Positions 62,534-64,000 of a DNA stretch of 64,000 bases are shown here, piece by piece. The notes beneath the pieces were generated by a model. It did no database searches. It was not told the origin of the DNA and saw nothing but the letters and a program-made list of their open reading frames with translations. The number at the start of each line of letters is the position of its first letter. The first letter of the stretch is position 1. The position numbers and the translations under genes are program-made. Where the stretch lies: positions 248,001 to 312,000 of the forward strand of contig QAIB01000003.1 of the NCBI GenBank assembly GCA_030418545.1. The letters are read 5' to 3'. Source of the DNA: Xenophilus aerolatus (GTDB taxonomy: Bacteria; Pseudomonadota; Gammaproteobacteria; Burkholderiales; Burkholderiaceae_C).

Positions 62534-63868
62534 TCATCGGTCCGGCTGGCCGGGCGGTGTGTGGGGATGGGCGGCGCTGCTCGCGTTGAAGTCCCGGATC
62601 ATTCGCAGGATCGGGCCCATGACCCAGGTGTTGAAGACCAGCACGTCGGTCTCCTCCTTGGGATCGCGCGTCACGTTGAAGAGGTAGGGCGACTCGAGCT
62701 TGCCCTGGCCATGGTTGACCTCGGGCTCCCAGTAGAAGTGCAGCTTCCAGTCGCGCCACTTGGCGGCGCGCAGCTCCTGCTTGATGTAGAAAAGAAAGCC
62801 CTCGCGCGCCGACTTCTCCGATTCGCCGGACAGGAAGGCGCGCTGGTCCACGCCGTCGATGGGCCGGTCCTGCGGCACCTCGGCGCCGCCGATGCGGCAC
62901 AGCGTGGTGAAGAGGTCCGTAACGTGCACGATCTCGTTGCTGACGCGGCCGGGCGCGATGCGTCCCGGCCAGCGGGCGATGAAGGGCACGCGCAGGCTGC
63001 CTTCCATCGCCGTGTGGTACGTGCCGCGCCAGGGGCCCGCCGTGCCGCGGTAGGGCGCCCGGAACTCCGGCCCGTTGTCGCTGCAGAAGATGAAGAGCGT
63101 GTCCTCGGCAATGCCCAGGCGCTGCACCTCGTCGATCACCTGGCCCACGCGGTGGTCCATCTCCGCCATCGAGTCGGCGAAGTCGCCGTTGCCCGTGCGG
63201 CCGGCGAAGTCGTCGTGCGGCAGGGTCGGAAAGTGCAGGTGCACCAGCGGCAGGTACAGGAAGAACCTGCGCCCGGCCGCGGCATGGCGGGCCATGAAGC
63301 GGCAGGAGCGATCGACCAGTTCGGCGTCGATGCCGCGCCGCGACTGCAGGTCGTACACCTTGACGGCCTGCGAGGGCTCGCCGGCCCGGCCTTCCATGAT
63401 GTGCGGCAGGTCGACCACGCTGGGGTCGAAGCCCACGGAGGACGTGAACTGGCTTTCGTCGGTGGTCCGGGGAATGCCGTACCACTCGTCGAAGCCGCGG
63501 TCGGACGGGTAGCGCCCGTCGACGTCGCCCAGGTGCCACTTGCCGTAATGCGCCGTGGCGTAGCCCGCGGCCGAGAGGGCCTGCGCCAGCGTGACCTCCC
63601 AGCGCGTCAGGCCCTGCGGCAGGCCCGGCGGCACCGACTGCAGGCAGCCGGTGCGGATGGGGTGCCGGCCCGACATCAGGGCCGAGCGCGTGGGCACGCA
63701 GTCGCTCTCGACGTTGAAGTTCTGCAGCAGCAGGCCTTCGCGCGCCAGCTGGTCGATGCGGGGCGTGGGCGCGCCCCGCAGCGCGCCGCCGCCGTAGCAG
63801 CCCAGTTCGCCCCAGCCGAGGTTGTCGGCGACGATGAGCACGATGTTGGGAGCGGCAGGGCTGGGCAT
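62534..63868 (-). CDS. Arylsulfatase-type sulfatase (Cys-type)
   Basis: This 444-residue enzyme begins PNIVLIVADNLGWGELGCYG with the metal-binding Asp residues. The formylglycine site is CVPTRSALMSGR (CxPxR with the Cys to be oxidised), followed by GYATAHYGKWHLGDVDGRYP. Further metal ligands are in FIFCSDNGPEFR. It needs an FGE-type maturase encoded elsewhere. No signal peptide is seen with the start at 63868; the longer start at 63949 adds Arg/Leu-rich sequence that is not a convincing signal. It is cotranscribed with the Bug gene and divergent from a LysR gene. Confidence 0.9.
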   Translation of the reverse strand: MPSPAAPNIVLIVADNLGWGELGCYGGGALRGAPTPRIDQLAREGLLLQNFNVESDCVPTRSALMSGRHPIRTGCLQSVPPGLPQGLTRWEVTLAQALSAAGYATAHYGKWHLGDVDGRYPSDRGFDEWYGIPRTTDESQFTSSVGFDPSVVDLPHIMEGRAGEPSQAVKVYDLQSRRGIDAELVDRSCRFMARHAAAGRRFFLYLPLVHLHFPTLPHDDFAGRTGNGDFADSMAEMDHRVGQVIDEVQRLGIAEDTLFIFCSDNGPEFRAPYRGTAGPWRGTYHTAMEGSLRVPFIARWPGRIAPGRVSNEIVHVTDLFTTLCRIGGAEVPQDRPIDGVDQRAFLSGESEKSAREGFLFYIKQELRAAKWRDWKLHFYWEPEVNHGQGKLESPYLFNVTRDPKEETDVLVFNTWVMGPILRMIRDFNASSAAHPHTPPGQPDR

Positions 63869-63960
63869 GGGGGCGAGACGAAGCAGTCGGAAGCCGCAAT
63901 CTAAGGCCCCAGGCAGCCACCACCTATTCCTCGACAGGCGCTTGTCCATAAACTCGGGGA

Positions 63961-64000
63961 ATGTCTCTGGCGATCCATGACATCGAGTACTTCCTCGCCG
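63961..64000 (+). CDS. LysR-family regulator, N-terminal start only (3' end outside window)
   Basis: Thirteen codons are visible (MSLAIHDIEYFLA), matching the first helix of LysR proteins. It is divergent from the sulfatase gene across 92 bp and is its likely regulator. The identity is inferred from very little sequence plus the arrangement. Confidence 0.55.
   Translation, partial: MSLAIHDIEYFLA

Overview
The window is high-GC chromosomal DNA from a betaproteobacterium, most likely a Comamonadaceae member of the Variovorax/Acidovorax type. The clues are the ftsK-lolA-rarA gene order, valS followed by galU, several orphan Bug/TctC-type solute-binding proteins, many LysR regulators, and a dispersed ~60-bp repeat ending in an AGCTAT...ATAGC dyad. 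Genes are densely packed, and many neighbours share 1- or 4-nt stop/start overlaps.

Layout. 1-3.7 kb: 3' end of ftsK, lolA, rarA. 4.0-7.6 kb: branched-chain amino acid ABC operon livHMGF without its binding protein, with a structured leader and a strong terminator. 7.8-11.1 kb: a Bug protein, a ferredoxin-reductase type flavoprotein, an SDR, then a tRNA-Leu(CAA) beside scrambled tRNA fragments. 11.2-14.1 kb: cysM, a Zn-ribbon Nudix hydrolase, a TusA-like protein and an SGNH hydrolase. 14.2-18.0 kb: galU and valS on the minus strand. 18.2-26.5 kb: yaaA, a 2OG-Fe(II) oxygenase, alpha/beta hydrolase-queF, a stand-alone receiver plus histidine-phosphotransferase-like pair, topoisomerase IB, a NUP-family lipoprotein and a CLC channel. 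26.6-33.3 kb: a LysR/NmrA divergon, then an apparent carbonyl-stress operon (SRPBCC, two Zn alcohol/formaldehyde dehydrogenases, hemerythrin, DJ-1/PfpI). 33.3-35.9 kb: a DUF2459-type protein, dinB and a glycolipid-binding-type gene.

35.9-39.8 kb is the most unusual part. It is a small type VI secretion cargo island carrying a DUF4123 chaperone and a VasX/BTH_I2691-like effector. It is bracketed by a 72-bp direct repeat of the 3' end of the neighbouring gene. The effector gene appears broken by inversion of its central ~1.16 kb. A 162-bp imperfect palindrome follows directly.

39.8-64 kb is catabolic and transport territory: LysR-Bug, a long tannase-like lipoprotein, an exported argininosuccinate-lyase-like enzyme, a PQ-loop protein, a NarL-type two-component pair, a KgtP-like MFS protein, a nitrate/taurine-type ABC system preceded by a 20-codon leader ORF and interrupted by a long inverted repeat, a LysR/Fsr-like MFS pair, an SDR, a TPM-domain protein with pbpC, a tiny lipoprotein, and Bug-sulfatase with a divergent partial LysR.

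Repeats are a theme. At least seven copies of the ~60-bp element are visible. One supplies a gene's start codon and one encodes the C-terminus of DinB. A different REP-like element is inserted in frame inside pbpC. All family names rest on reading motifs in the translations; no database search was run.
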